A stretch of DNA of 34,755 nt from Oscillospiraceae bacterium (GTDB lineage: Bacteria > Bacillota > Clostridia > Oscillospirales > Acutalibacteraceae), in the NCBI GenBank assembly GCA_003538135.1, contig DPOR01000016.1:44977-79731 (forward strand), written 5' to 3'. The first letter of the stretch is position 1; each line of letters opens with the position of its first letter. Position numbers and translations under genes: made by a program. Under the pieces are notes generated by a model. It had not been told where the DNA came from and did no database searches. It saw nothing but the letters and a program-made list of their open reading frames with translations. Of this stretch, positions 8,418 through 15,642 are shown one piece after another.

Positions 8418-8748
8418 AGAGATACCTCTCTTTTTTTAAAACTCTGTAGAGTAATCCCATTTCAAAGGACAATAATAGTCTTTATGGGATGTAGTAAAAT
8501 CTTTTTTATAATAAAATTCTTTATTACTTGTGTTTTTTATGTATTGTACTCATAATAGCTTCAGTTGAATTTTGTCACCTCCATATGGCAATTGTAACTA
8601 TCAACATAAGAATACTATTTAAACAAATAAAAGTCAAAGTTTTTATCAAATATTTTCTAAATTTGTAATTATACACAAAAACACAGCAAACGTATTGTGC
8701 AATATTGCAAAAAAGGCAGCCTTTCGACAGCCTTTTGTTAAATCTGAT
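8418..8748. other. AT-rich intergenic region with an orphan Shine-Dalgarno
   Basis: 330 bases with no credible gene. The only marked signals are the GH3 terminator at its right end and a perfect GGAGGTGA on the minus strand (complement of 8575-8582). No start codon lies at usable distance: the nearest ATG, at 8553, is 21 bases away and would encode only MSTIHKKHK. Runs of A and T dominate 8500-8560. The promoter of the small membrane protein gene must lie here, but no convincing -35/-10 pair could be chosen. Confidence 0.5.
8709..8736 (-). terminator. Intrinsic terminator after the GH3 gene
   Basis: On the minus strand AAAAGGC (8730-8736) pairs with GCCTTTT (8711-8717), with TTTTTT at the 3' side. 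It starts 12 bases past the GH3 stop codon. Confidence 0.6.
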
Positions 8749-11130
8749 TTATTCCGCGACTTTCAGTGTCAGCTCAAGTATGCGCTTGACGCTTGCTTCA
8801 AGGTCGGCACGGGTTATCTTGCCGCTTTCAAACGCCGCTTTCAGCTCCTCGGGCTCGCCGTCGCCCATCTTGATGTCATTGCCGGCGAGGATCTCGTCAG
8901 AGTGGCTGCTGTGAACGCCCCAGTCGGTCGTGACGGCGCCCTTGAAGCCCCATTCGTTGCGGAGCAGCTCGGTGAGCAGCTCATAGCTTACCGAGGTGTG
9001 GGAGCCGTTGATGAGATTGTAGGAGGACATAATTGTCCACGGATCGGCCTCTCTGACGCATATCTCGAAGCCGCGCAGATAAATCTCTCTGAGCGCACGC
9101 TCGGAGACTCGGGAATCGCATTCAAAGCGGTTCGATTCCCTGTTGTTGCAGGCGAAGTGCTTGACCGATGCGGCTATCTTCTGCGACTGGATGCCGCGCA
9201 CGTCGGCGGCGCAGCACTTTCCGGCGAGGAGGGGATCCTCGGAGAAATATTCGAAGTTTCGCCCGCACAGGGGATTGCGGTGGATATTCATGGCGGGTGC
9301 GAGCCATACGCCTAAGTTGTTCTCGCGCAGCTCCGCGCCGCCCGCCGCGCCGATTTCTTCTATAAGCTCGGTGTTCCAGGTGCAGGCCAAGAGCGTTGCG
9401 CACGGCCATGCGGTGGTAGGCACGCCCGTTGAAGCGTTGAGGCGCAGACCCGCGGGTCCGTCGGCAGTCGGGAGGGGCGGCACGTTGAGCCGCCTCATTC
9501 CGCCGAATGCGCCGGTGTTGCAGACTCCGGGCTGATTCTGGTGCCCGCCGACAAAGTCGATAAGCTCGTCTACGGTGAACTGCTTTATAAATTCGTCGAG
9601 CGTTATCGTCTCGCCGACTTCGTCGAATTTCACCGTTTCGGCGGGGGCTTTTGCTTCTATCTCCGCGTGAGTGCCGCGACTGCGGACAGACTCGCCCGTC
9701 GGGAGGCTTTCAAAGCTTCCGTCCGAGAGCAGACGCTTTTCGAGCTTTATTGGTCTGCAAAGGGACTTTGATTCTTTTATAATTATGTCATCGTTTAAAA
9801 CGAACTCGTATTTGAGTTTTTCCGTCGCCCTGACGGAGGCTCCGAGGTGGAACGAATATGCGCCCTTTTCGAGCACGAACGCGGATTTCTTTATTTTGCC
9901 CAAATCGTCGAAGCTTGCCATATCGCTTATATCGAAGCTCAGCGCGAGGGACTCCGACTCGCCGGGGGAGAGGAGCTTCGTCTTTTTGAACGCGGCGAGC
10001 TCTCTTGTGGGCTTGCCGAGCTTGCCCTGCGGCGCGCTGTAATATAGCTCGACCACTTCTTTGCCGGGCACCTTGCCGACGTTTCTCACCGTCACCGCGG
10101 CGACTATTTTTCCGTCGCTCTCGCCGCAGAATGCGCCGCTGAACTCGAAGTCGGTATAGGACAGGCCGAAGCCGAACGGGTAGCGCACCTTTTCGGCGGC
10201 GCCGGGCACGGTCTCAAAATAGCGGTAGCCGACATATATATCGTCAAAGTAGTCGAGATGCTCAAAGCCGGTCAAAAATTCCTGCGCGTTCTGATATGCG
10301 TCATAGGAGACGGGGATAGTGTCGGCAAGTCTGCCGGAGGGGTTGACGTCGCCGCAGATGATGTCCGCCGTCGCCGTGCCGCCCTCGAGACCGCCCTGCC
10401 AGCCGAAGATTATCGCGCCGACTTTTTCGTTCTCCGCAAAATACTCGCAGTCTACTACTGCGCCGGAGTTCAGGACTATAACCGTGTTCGGAAAAGCGGC
10501 GGTGATGCGGTCGATGAGGCTCTTTTCCGTGTCCGAAAGATAGTAGTCGCCGGGTATAGCCTTTCTGTCAACGCCCTCTGCGGAGAAGCGGCTGAGAGTT
10601 ATTATTGCAATATCCGCATTTGCGGCGGCCTCGGCTATCAGCTCGTCGGGCATATGCGCCTCGGCAACGTGCATACTCGCGAAGGTGTCGTAGATTATGT
10701 CGTCTTTTTCCTTGCAGAAGGACATGGCGTTGACCCTGTCCCATATCTTCTCTATCTGGGCGCGGGTCGGGATGCGGTTGCCTGCCTCCTTGACGTATTC
10801 CTTGTAGAACTCGGCGGTCGGCTTAAAGACGCTGACCTTGCCCTCGTCCTCTTTCAACTTGAAGCCGTCGTAGATGTTGCGGGTATAGGCGCAGAAAACG
10901 TCGCCGCTTCCGCCGCCGCCCTTTATGTATTCGACGGTCGCCTTGCCGAAGAGCGCAACTCTTGTCCCGCGCTTTAGCGGCAGAGTTCCGCCCTCGTTTT
11001 TGAGCAGCACCATGCCCTCGCCGGCGGCTCTTCTCGAGAGCTCGGCGTGCTCGGGTGAGCCCGTGACCTTTCGGCCGTCAACGCCCAGCGGTAGGCAGGG
11101 CTGATATCTGAATCTCGCATACTTGTCCAT
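8749..11130 (-). CDS. GH3 beta-glucosidase/beta-glycosidase with reversed domain order
   Basis: 793 residues. The usual GH3 order is inverted. The alpha/beta sandwich comes first (EGMVLLKNEGGTLPLK at about 35-50; GGSGDVF; IVLNSGAVVD; FGWQGGLEGG; DVNPSGRLADTIP; YPFGFGLSYTDFEFS), then a fibronectin-III-like domain (VRNVGKVPGKEVVELYYS), and the TIM barrel is C-terminal (PTADGPAGLRL; WLAPAMNIHRNPLCGRNFEYFSEDP; SVKHFACNNRE). The nucleophile is the Asp of AVTTDWGVH near residue 736. This inverted arrangement is known for some rumen beta-glucosidases (Ruminococcus albus, Butyrivibrio). No signal peptide is visible, so it should act in the cytoplasm on imported oligosaccharides. ATG 11130 has AAAGGACGG upstream. 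The gene follows the phosphoesterase gene by 25 bases and is probably co-transcribed from its promoter. Confidence 0.93.
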   Translation of the reverse strand: MDKYARFRYQPCLPLGVDGRKVTGSPEHAELSRRAAGEGMVLLKNEGGTLPLKRGTRVALFGKATVEYIKGGGGSGDVFCAYTRNIYDGFKLKEDEGKVSVFKPTAEFYKEYVKEAGNRIPTRAQIEKIWDRVNAMSFCKEKDDIIYDTFASMHVAEAHMPDELIAEAAANADIAIITLSRFSAEGVDRKAIPGDYYLSDTEKSLIDRITAAFPNTVIVLNSGAVVDCEYFAENEKVGAIIFGWQGGLEGGTATADIICGDVNPSGRLADTIPVSYDAYQNAQEFLTGFEHLDYFDDIYVGYRYFETVPGAAEKVRYPFGFGLSYTDFEFSGAFCGESDGKIVAAVTVRNVGKVPGKEVVELYYSAPQGKLGKPTRELAAFKKTKLLSPGESESLALSFDISDMASFDDLGKIKKSAFVLEKGAYSFHLGASVRATEKLKYEFVLNDDIIIKESKSLCRPIKLEKRLLSDGSFESLPTGESVRSRGTHAEIEAKAPAETVKFDEVGETITLDEFIKQFTVDELIDFVGGHQNQPGVCNTGAFGGMRRLNVPPLPTADGPAGLRLNASTGVPTTAWPCATLLACTWNTELIEEIGAAGGAELRENNLGVWLAPAMNIHRNPLCGRNFEYFSEDPLLAGKCCAADVRGIQSQKIAASVKHFACNNRESNRFECDSRVSERALREIYLRGFEICVREADPWTIMSSYNLINGSHTSVSYELLTELLRNEWGFKGAVTTDWGVHSSHSDEILAGNDIKMGDGEPEELKAAFESGKITRADLEASVKRILELTLKVAE

Positions 11131-11155
11131 AGCTTTTCCGTCCTTTTATGTAAAA

Positions 11156-12235
11156 TTAATTAAGCTCGTCTTGTGCTGTGCGGTCAAAGAAAAAACACTC
11201 CGACTCATACGAATCCGGGATATTCTCGTCGATGACTATCAGTCTGCCGCCGTGCCTGTCTCCGTAGGAGTGATAGCCCGCGCTCGGGGATTGAACGAGC
11301 CTTATCCCGTCGACCTTTGCGGTGAAGGTGTTTATATGGTCATGCCCGAAGAAGGCGGCGACGATATCGCCCGTTTTCTTCCAGCTTTCGAATTCTTCGC
11401 CGTTTTCGAGCGGCGGGCAGGGGGACTCGCGGAGCACGCCGTCGAGCAGAGCGCCGTCCGGGACGGAGTAGCGCCGAGAGCCGAGAGAAAATTCGCCGTT
11501 CGGGTCTTTTTTCAAGGCATCGTATTCCTGAATGACGGGGATATGCTGAAACAGCAGAGCGGGCACGGTCTTTCCGCAGTTTTGAGCCTTCAGCTCGGCG
11601 GCGCGTCTCTCGTACCACTCTATCTGGTCTCTTTTCACATATCCGTATCCCGCGTCCTTTATAATATTGAAACCGCCGTCTCTGATATAGTCGCCCGAGT
11701 CGATGCACCAGATGTTCCATGCCGTGCGGCTGCCGTCGGAGGAGAGAACGGGCAGGCTGCAATTTGCGCAGCCTGAAACATCCTCGTCGTTCATCGTGCT
11801 TCTGAAATTTTCATATTCGGCATATATGCAAATCTGATTTTCCTTTGCGAGGAAAGGCAGCTGCGGCTGAGCCTCGGCGTCGTGGTTGCCGAAAACTATG
11901 GCGAGCGGGATGTTTTTCTCCGCTATCGGCGCGACTATCTTTTTGACGGTCTTATACATATATTCATATGTGAACTCCTGCCAGTAGCCGCTGATATTGT
12001 CGCCGCCGAAAACCACGAGGTCGGGACGGGCGAGTTCAATGCATCGGCGGATTAAGCTGAGTGTATTTTCGCTTTTTTTTACAGGAATCCGCCTGTCCTC
12101 GTCGTCGTCCATCTCGGGGTCTACCTCGTGGATGTCCGTAAGGTGCAGAATACGGAATTTTCCGTCCGCGCCGAAGCGCAGGGGAGCCTGCTTTTCTCTT
12201 ATGTATTTCTTTGAATCCGGCAGTCCTTTTGCCAT
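11156..12235 (-). CDS. Calcineurin-like metallophosphoesterase
   Basis: 359 residues from ATG 12235, chosen because GGAGGA lies just upstream (complement of 12242-12247); longer in-frame readings cross the promoter. Metal-binding motifs occur in order: HLTDIH (D34, H36), FGGDN (77-80), FGNHDAEA (116-119), LFQHIPV and FFGHDH (about 297-300). This is the full binuclear phosphodiesterase/phosphatase signature. The overall layout resembles the cytoplasmic YkuE/PAP28-like phosphoesterases. No signal peptide is seen. It leads an operon with the GH3 gene and is transcribed from a consensus promoter divergent from the ROK regulator, which suggests a role in using a phosphorylated or otherwise modified glycan or glycolipid. 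The substrate is unknown. Confidence 0.9.
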   Translation of the reverse strand: MAKGLPDSKKYIREKQAPLRFGADGKFRILHLTDIHEVDPEMDDDEDRRIPVKKSENTLSLIRRCIELARPDLVVFGGDNISGYWQEFTYEYMYKTVKKIVAPIAEKNIPLAIVFGNHDAEAQPQLPFLAKENQICIYAEYENFRSTMNDEDVSGCANCSLPVLSSDGSRTAWNIWCIDSGDYIRDGGFNIIKDAGYGYVKRDQIEWYERRAAELKAQNCGKTVPALLFQHIPVIQEYDALKKDPNGEFSLGSRRYSVPDGALLDGVLRESPCPPLENGEEFESWKKTGDIVAAFFGHDHINTFTAKVDGIRLVQSPSAGYHSYGDRHGGRLIVIDENIPDSYESECFFFDRTAQDELN

Positions 12236-12263
12236 AACGATTCCTCCGATGTTTGATATTGAA

Positions 12264-12292
12264 ATTATATACTCGTTCGGACACAGTGTCAA
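12264..12292 (-). promoter_or_regulatory. Consensus promoter for the phosphoesterase-GH3 operon
   Basis: On the minus strand TTGACA (complement of 12287-12292), a 17-base spacer and TATAAT (complement of 12264-12269): a perfect sigma-A promoter. It faces the regulator promoter, with about 100 bases between the two -10 boxes. Such a strong promoter in a sugar locus would be expected to need repression. Confidence 0.85.
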
Positions 12293-12369
12293 TATTCTTG
12301 TTACATTTTCGCAAAAACCGTTAGTCACTATGCATAATTTAAAAAGCCTGATTTTGTCAAATGTGTATA

Positions 12370-12398
12370 TTGCGAAAGGCAGGTACGGGTGATATAAT
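12370..12398 (+). promoter_or_regulatory. Promoter of the ROK regulator gene
   Basis: TTGCGA (12370-12375), 17-base spacer, TATAAT (12393-12398). The expected transcription start near 12405 falls inside the CTAATTAA...TTAATTAG dyad. Confidence 0.65.
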
Positions 12399-12427
12399 CT
12401 AATTAATAACGAGGGTTTTTTAATTAG
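12399..12427. promoter_or_regulatory. Inverted repeat, candidate operator for the ROK regulator
   Basis: CTAATTAA (12399-12406) and TTAATTAG (12420-12427) form a perfect 8-base dyad with a 13-base centre, starting one base after the -10 box. ROK repressors such as XylR and NagC bind AT-rich inverted repeats in this position, so autoregulation is a reasonable inference. No second copy was found at the opposing phosphoesterase promoter. Confidence 0.45.
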
Positions 12428-12447
12428 CGAATGAGGGGCGCAATTCA

Positions 12448-13434
12448 TTGAACAAGACAGTTGATTCATCAATAGTCAAGCTGACTAATTACCGTTCGGT
12501 TTGGGGCTATATACATAAGAATAAGCAGGCGACTATTCCGCAGATATCAAAGGACATAGGTCTCAGCCTGCCGACGGTTACCCGCGCCGTCGATTACGGT
12601 GTCGCAGAGGGCATTATCGAACCGGACGGAGTTATTGGCGCGGAGCGCGGCCGCAAGGCGCAGGTCTATAAGCTGCATGCCGACTATATGCATTTTTTGC
12701 TCATCTATCTTGACGCGGATGTTCTTTCATACAGAATCCACGATTTCAGAAGCCGTACTATAGGCAGCGGGAATATGCCGGTGAATGATAAAAATGTACT
12801 CTCCGCTCTCGAGAAAATTATCGAATGCAGCGCAGCTTCCGACCCGTTGCTTTCAATAGTATCGATAGCTGTTTCGGGCGTTGTGTGCGATGGTGTTGTT
12901 AAGGATTCTGCGGCATTTCCGTCGCTTGGCGGGATGGATCTTTCAAAGCACATAAACCGCAAGTTCGGCATGACTGCGCTTGTGGATAACGATCTTCATG
13001 CGGCTTCGAATGTGGCGCGGATATTTTCCGATTATAAAAACGATGTCAATGTTCTTTTTGCTTTCGGAAAACGTAAAAGCGGTGCCGGAATAATCGTCAA
13101 CGGCGATGTGCTCTGCGGAGCGGCGGGCGCTGCCGGCGAGATCGGAAATATTCCGGTGTACACTCCGGATATCGAATCCGAGCGCGTGGCTTTCTGCAGC
13201 GAAAGACTCCAGGCGATAATCGCACTGCTTAATCCCAAAAGGGTCATTATTTACGAACTTGACGAGGGAATGGGCACGGACAAGCTCATATCGCTTATCA
13301 AAGAGAAGCTGAAGGCTTATCTCTTGCCTGAGTTCAAGCTGGGGCGCGATTTCTTTGAGGATTGCTTCAAGGGGCTCAGCATTATGTGCGAGCTTGAGAT
13401 AAAGCGAAGTCTCCGTGAAAGACTTGATTTTTAA
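12448..13434 (+). CDS. ROK-family transcriptional regulator
   Basis: 328 residues. The start is TTG 12448, supported by GAGGGG at 12433-12438. An N-terminal winged helix (about 20-60; ATIPQISKDIGLSLPTVTRAV is the helix-turn-helix) precedes a ROK/actin-fold sensor domain: IVSIAVSGVV, LVDNDLHAASNVA, and GAGIIVNGDVLCGAAGAAGEIGNIPV, which matches the G.GIIVNG...G..G.AGEIGH motif. ROK repressors of this build (XylR, NagC type) sense a sugar or sugar phosphate. Two things are unusual: the GH at the end of the AGEIGH motif is GN, and the CxCGxxGCxE zinc segment that normally follows is absent, so this may be a metal-free, non-kinase form. It is divergent from the phosphoesterase-GH3 operon, which it most likely controls. 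Confidence 0.9.
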   Translation: MNKTVDSSIVKLTNYRSVWGYIHKNKQATIPQISKDIGLSLPTVTRAVDYGVAEGIIEPDGVIGAERGRKAQVYKLHADYMHFLLIYLDADVLSYRIHDFRSRTIGSGNMPVNDKNVLSALEKIIECSAASDPLLSIVSIAVSGVVCDGVVKDSAAFPSLGGMDLSKHINRKFGMTALVDNDLHAASNVARIFSDYKNDVNVLFAFGKRKSGAGIIVNGDVLCGAAGAAGEIGNIPVYTPDIESERVAFCSERLQAIIALLNPKRVIIYELDEGMGTDKLISLIKEKLKAYLLPEFKLGRDFFEDCFKGLSIMCELEIKRSLRERLDF

Positions 13435-13444
13435 TGATGAAAAT

Positions 13445-13473
13445 ATAAGGGGAATTTTTGAGATTCCCCTTAT
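13445..13473 (+). terminator. Hairpin after the ROK gene
   Basis: ATAAGGGGAAT (13445-13455) and ATTCCCCTTAT (13463-13473) form a perfect 11-base stem with a 7-base loop, 10 bases past the stop codon. There is no long T-run, so termination is likely but not certain. Confidence 0.6.
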
Positions 13474-13547
13474 GATTAGAAAAATTAATAACGTACCTTT
13501 AAGATATTACTTTACTTATTTGTGAATATAGCGTGTGATATCCAAAG

Positions 13548-13592
13548 CAACTCCGTTTATTTTGTGAGCTATGCTGCGCCATATCGGAGTTG
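13548..13592. repeat. Inverted repeat upstream of the first secreted-protein gene
   Basis: CAACTCCG (13548-13555) and CGGAGTTG (13585-13592) are perfect complements separated by 29 bases. A second, shorter dyad (TTATAAC-TTAAC-GTTATAA, about 13609-13627) overlaps a TATAAT at 13623-13628, a possible -10 with no clear -35. Role unknown. Confidence 0.35.
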
Positions 13593-13715
13593 TATATTAA
13601 AGCTAAATTTATAACTTAACGTTATAATATAAATTGCCGCAAAGGAGGAGGCGGAAAAAGCAAAGAATAACAATGTTAATAATGTTTTCGCAAAAACGAA
13701 AGGAGCGCAGAATAA

Positions 13716-14603
13716 ATGAAAACATTTAGAAAAGCGCTGAGCGTTATGCTCTGCCTGTGCATGATTATGTCTGCAATGGCGGTCGGTCTTAATGTCTTCG
13801 CGCAGGAAAAGTCAGAAGCCGTTGCAAGGTTTGAAGCAAATGTCAAGGCCTTCACCGGCGATGTCGGCAAAGCCGAGCCTTCGGCGGAGGATCTCGAGGC
13901 TTATGAGAAGCTTGTCGCCGAGTATAAGGCTCTCGGAAACTCCGACAAGGAGAGCGTTGATGTCATGGTTTTCGACGTATTCTATCACCATGTCGTGATG
14001 AGAGAGCGCCAAATCTCCATCAAGAACCACCCCGAGATTTCGAGCTCGAAGAAAGATCACTATATCAACGCTGCGGCTCAGGCTGTTGCCACGCTCGGCT
14101 ATGTCCCGGCGTATATCGACAACGCCGTTGAGCTTGCAAAGACTATTGCGGACAGAAAGATATCTGTCGATGACAAGAAAGCCGCCTGGAAAGCTGCCGA
14201 TTACAATACCCGCGTTATGGCGGGCGGTTACGGCTCGACTCACGGCATTATCAGCAGTTCTGTAAAGGGCGATGCTTTCAAGGGCTTTAAGCTGATGTCG
14301 GATGTTATCTACAACGATCTTCTCAAGGCTAATCCCGCGCCCGCAAAGCCGAAATATCCCGGTCTTGCACCGAAGCCCGGCAGCTATGCGGAGGGCGAGA
14401 ACGATCCTCAGTATATCGCGGATTGTGCCGCATGGCTCGAAAAGGCTGAGGCCTACAACAAGGCTTACGCCGCAGAGTATACCTACAATGGCAACCTCTA
14501 TATAGAGGCTCTCGAGTGGCTTGCATCCGCGGAATCCTCGTTCCCGTGTTCAATCTTATCGACGCTATCGCCTCCGCAGAGTCTCCGCTCACCGAGGTTA
14601 TGA
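13716..14603 (+). CDS. Secreted helical protein, N-terminal part of a frameshifted gene
   Basis: 295 codons. ATG 13716 follows AAAGGAG at 13699-13705. The first 30 residues are a signal peptide (basic MKTFRKAL, then a hydrophobic LCLCMIMSAMAVGL core, ending VFAQ) almost the same as that of the gene at 15643. The middle (about 31-262) is charged and helical, with a FIVAR-like stretch (AYEKLVAEYKALG) and a proline-rich linker (NPAPAKPKYPGLAPKPG). It is not visibly similar to the neighbour. After about residue 266 this frame turns to low-complexity Ser/Pro text and stops, while the homologous continuation lies in the frame of the next entry. As sequenced the product would be exported but lack the C-terminal module. 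Function unknown. Confidence 0.65.
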   Translation: MKTFRKALSVMLCLCMIMSAMAVGLNVFAQEKSEAVARFEANVKAFTGDVGKAEPSAEDLEAYEKLVAEYKALGNSDKESVDVMVFDVFYHHVVMRERQISIKNHPEISSSKKDHYINAAAQAVATLGYVPAYIDNAVELAKTIADRKISVDDKKAAWKAADYNTRVMAGGYGSTHGIISSSVKGDAFKGFKLMSDVIYNDLLKANPAPAKPKYPGLAPKPGSYAEGENDPQYIADCAAWLEKAEAYNKAYAAEYTYNGNLYIEALEWLASAESSFPCSILSTLSPPQSLRSPRL

Positions 14604-15199
14604 AGCTTCTCCCGAAGGTCGCTTATGCGGTTGACTCCGGCTTGCTCAACACCCAGATTCAGAATCTAATCGGCAAGCTCGGCATGGGTCTCGGCAGCAG
14701 CATCAATGTTGACCTCACCACAGAGGGACTCTATGAGATGCTCGCTCCCAAGCTCAAGGACATCGAGCTTCAGGCTGCCAAGGTTGACGAAAACGGCGAG
14801 GAGACCGCTCCTGCCGTGACCCTTTCGATAAATCTCGATAAGGACAAGTTCGTTTCCGCTATCAAGGATCTCTCCGGCTGCGGCGTTTACACCGCAAACG
14901 CGAGCATCGCACGAGGCAAGAACTGGTTTGTCGGCATCGACGGTGACGCGGCGGATGCATTTGTCGTTCTGTTCGGATATCTCCACTCCGAGCTCATCTC
15001 CGAGAGCAACGCGGCAGCCATAAAGACCGCTGTCAAGGCTCTTGATATGAACTTCGCTCAGAGAATAGCCGTCAGCTTCATCGTTTCGATTGCGCTTTCG
15101 TCCTCTGCGGACGGAGCTCTCAGAACGCTCGTGTTAATGATTCCGATAGTTAAGGTCGGAGTTAAAATTGCAAGTTGGTTCGGCGCATTCAAGAAATAA
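14516..15199 (+). pseudogene. C-terminal module of the frameshifted secreted protein
   Basis: From about base 14525 this frame encodes IRGILVPVFNLIDAIASAESP and then some 220 residues closely matching the C-terminal half of the protein at 15643-17121 (shared VDLTT, PKLKDIELQAAKVDENGEE, NWFVGI, ADAFVVLF.YLHSEL, SSSADGALRT). The two frames overlap by about 88 bases, and a single +1/-2 shift near 14515-14525 would join the signal peptide and middle domain to this module. A GTG at 14516 with GAGG at 14505-14508 could allow reinitiation, but the product would have no signal peptide. It is best read as the 3' half of one broken gene, unless a one-base sequencing error is responsible. Confidence 0.6.
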
Positions 15200-15238
15200 A
15201 CCGAACGTCAAAAGGTAAAACACAATTTCATAAAAGCA

Positions 15239-15280
15239 AGGTTCGGCAGAGCGTCATACGGCGTTCCGCCGTTCCTTTTT
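15239..15280 (+). terminator. Terminator after secreted-protein copy A
   Basis: A GGC(A)GAGCG arm and CGTTCCGCC arm flank a TCATACGG loop, followed by GTTCCTTTTT. It sits about 45 bases past the stop, and the equivalent hairpin is kept after copy B. Confidence 0.55.
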
Positions 15281-15355
15281 GCCAATTATAAATCAAACTG
15301 TTAAATCAACTAAAAACAGGGCTGTTTTTTCGGCATTTCGTACAGTCCGTCGCTC

Positions 15356-15384
15356 TTGTTTTTTGTTTCACCTTATGTTAAAAT
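15356..15384 (+). promoter_or_regulatory. Duplicated promoter, copy A
   Basis: TTGTTT (15356-15361), 17 bases, TAAAAT (15379-15384). The same boxes with the same spacing recur at 17271-17299. This copy precedes the gene at 15643 with a leader of about 250 bases, which includes a hairpin with AGAGGG and CCCTCT arms near 15440-15463. That hairpin could attenuate or stabilise the transcript. Confidence 0.5.
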
Positions 15385-15642
15385 CAAATTGTAAGATGTA
15401 TAGACAGTATGCAGCAGCTTGATTTATAGAAACGCAGTAAAGAGGGGAGTCGGTTTCCCTCTGTGCTTTAAACGAATTAATAACGCTGTGTTAACAATTA
15501 TTAACAAACGCTTAATTACAAATAAATAAGCAATTAAGGAAATTTATAGCCTTTTTATAAATTAATTTCAAGGCAGAGGAGGAGAAACCCAAAAGAGAGA
15601 TGAGTTAACAGACCCGTTTTAAAAACGAAAGGAGAACAAATT

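Larger units (their letters stand above)
14525..15387 (+). repeat. Direct repeat copy A (gene 3' half, terminator, promoter)
   Basis: About 860 bases align by eye with 16447-17302. The match covers the C-terminal coding module, the hairpin after the stop, and the noncoding tail that begins AAAACACAATTTCATAAAAG and ends at a TTGTTT-17-TAAAAT promoter. The unit therefore carries the promoter of whatever gene follows it. Identity looks high in the noncoding part, which suggests recent duplication or gene conversion. Confidence 0.7.

Noticed and set aside
10258..10977. Long plus-strand reading frame inside the GH3 gene
   Set aside because: It is antisense to conserved catalytic and sandwich motifs of the GH3 protein and has no ribosome site. 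High GC makes such shadow frames long.
12236..12472. N-terminal extension of the phosphoesterase to 12472
   Set aside because: The extension crosses its own consensus promoter and the regulator's start; ATG 12235 has a strong GGAGGA site.
14500..14530. Programmed ribosomal frameshift
   Set aside because: No slippery heptamer, stop-codon context or downstream pseudoknot was seen at the overlap. The frame change coincides with the start of a recombined module, so breakage is simpler.
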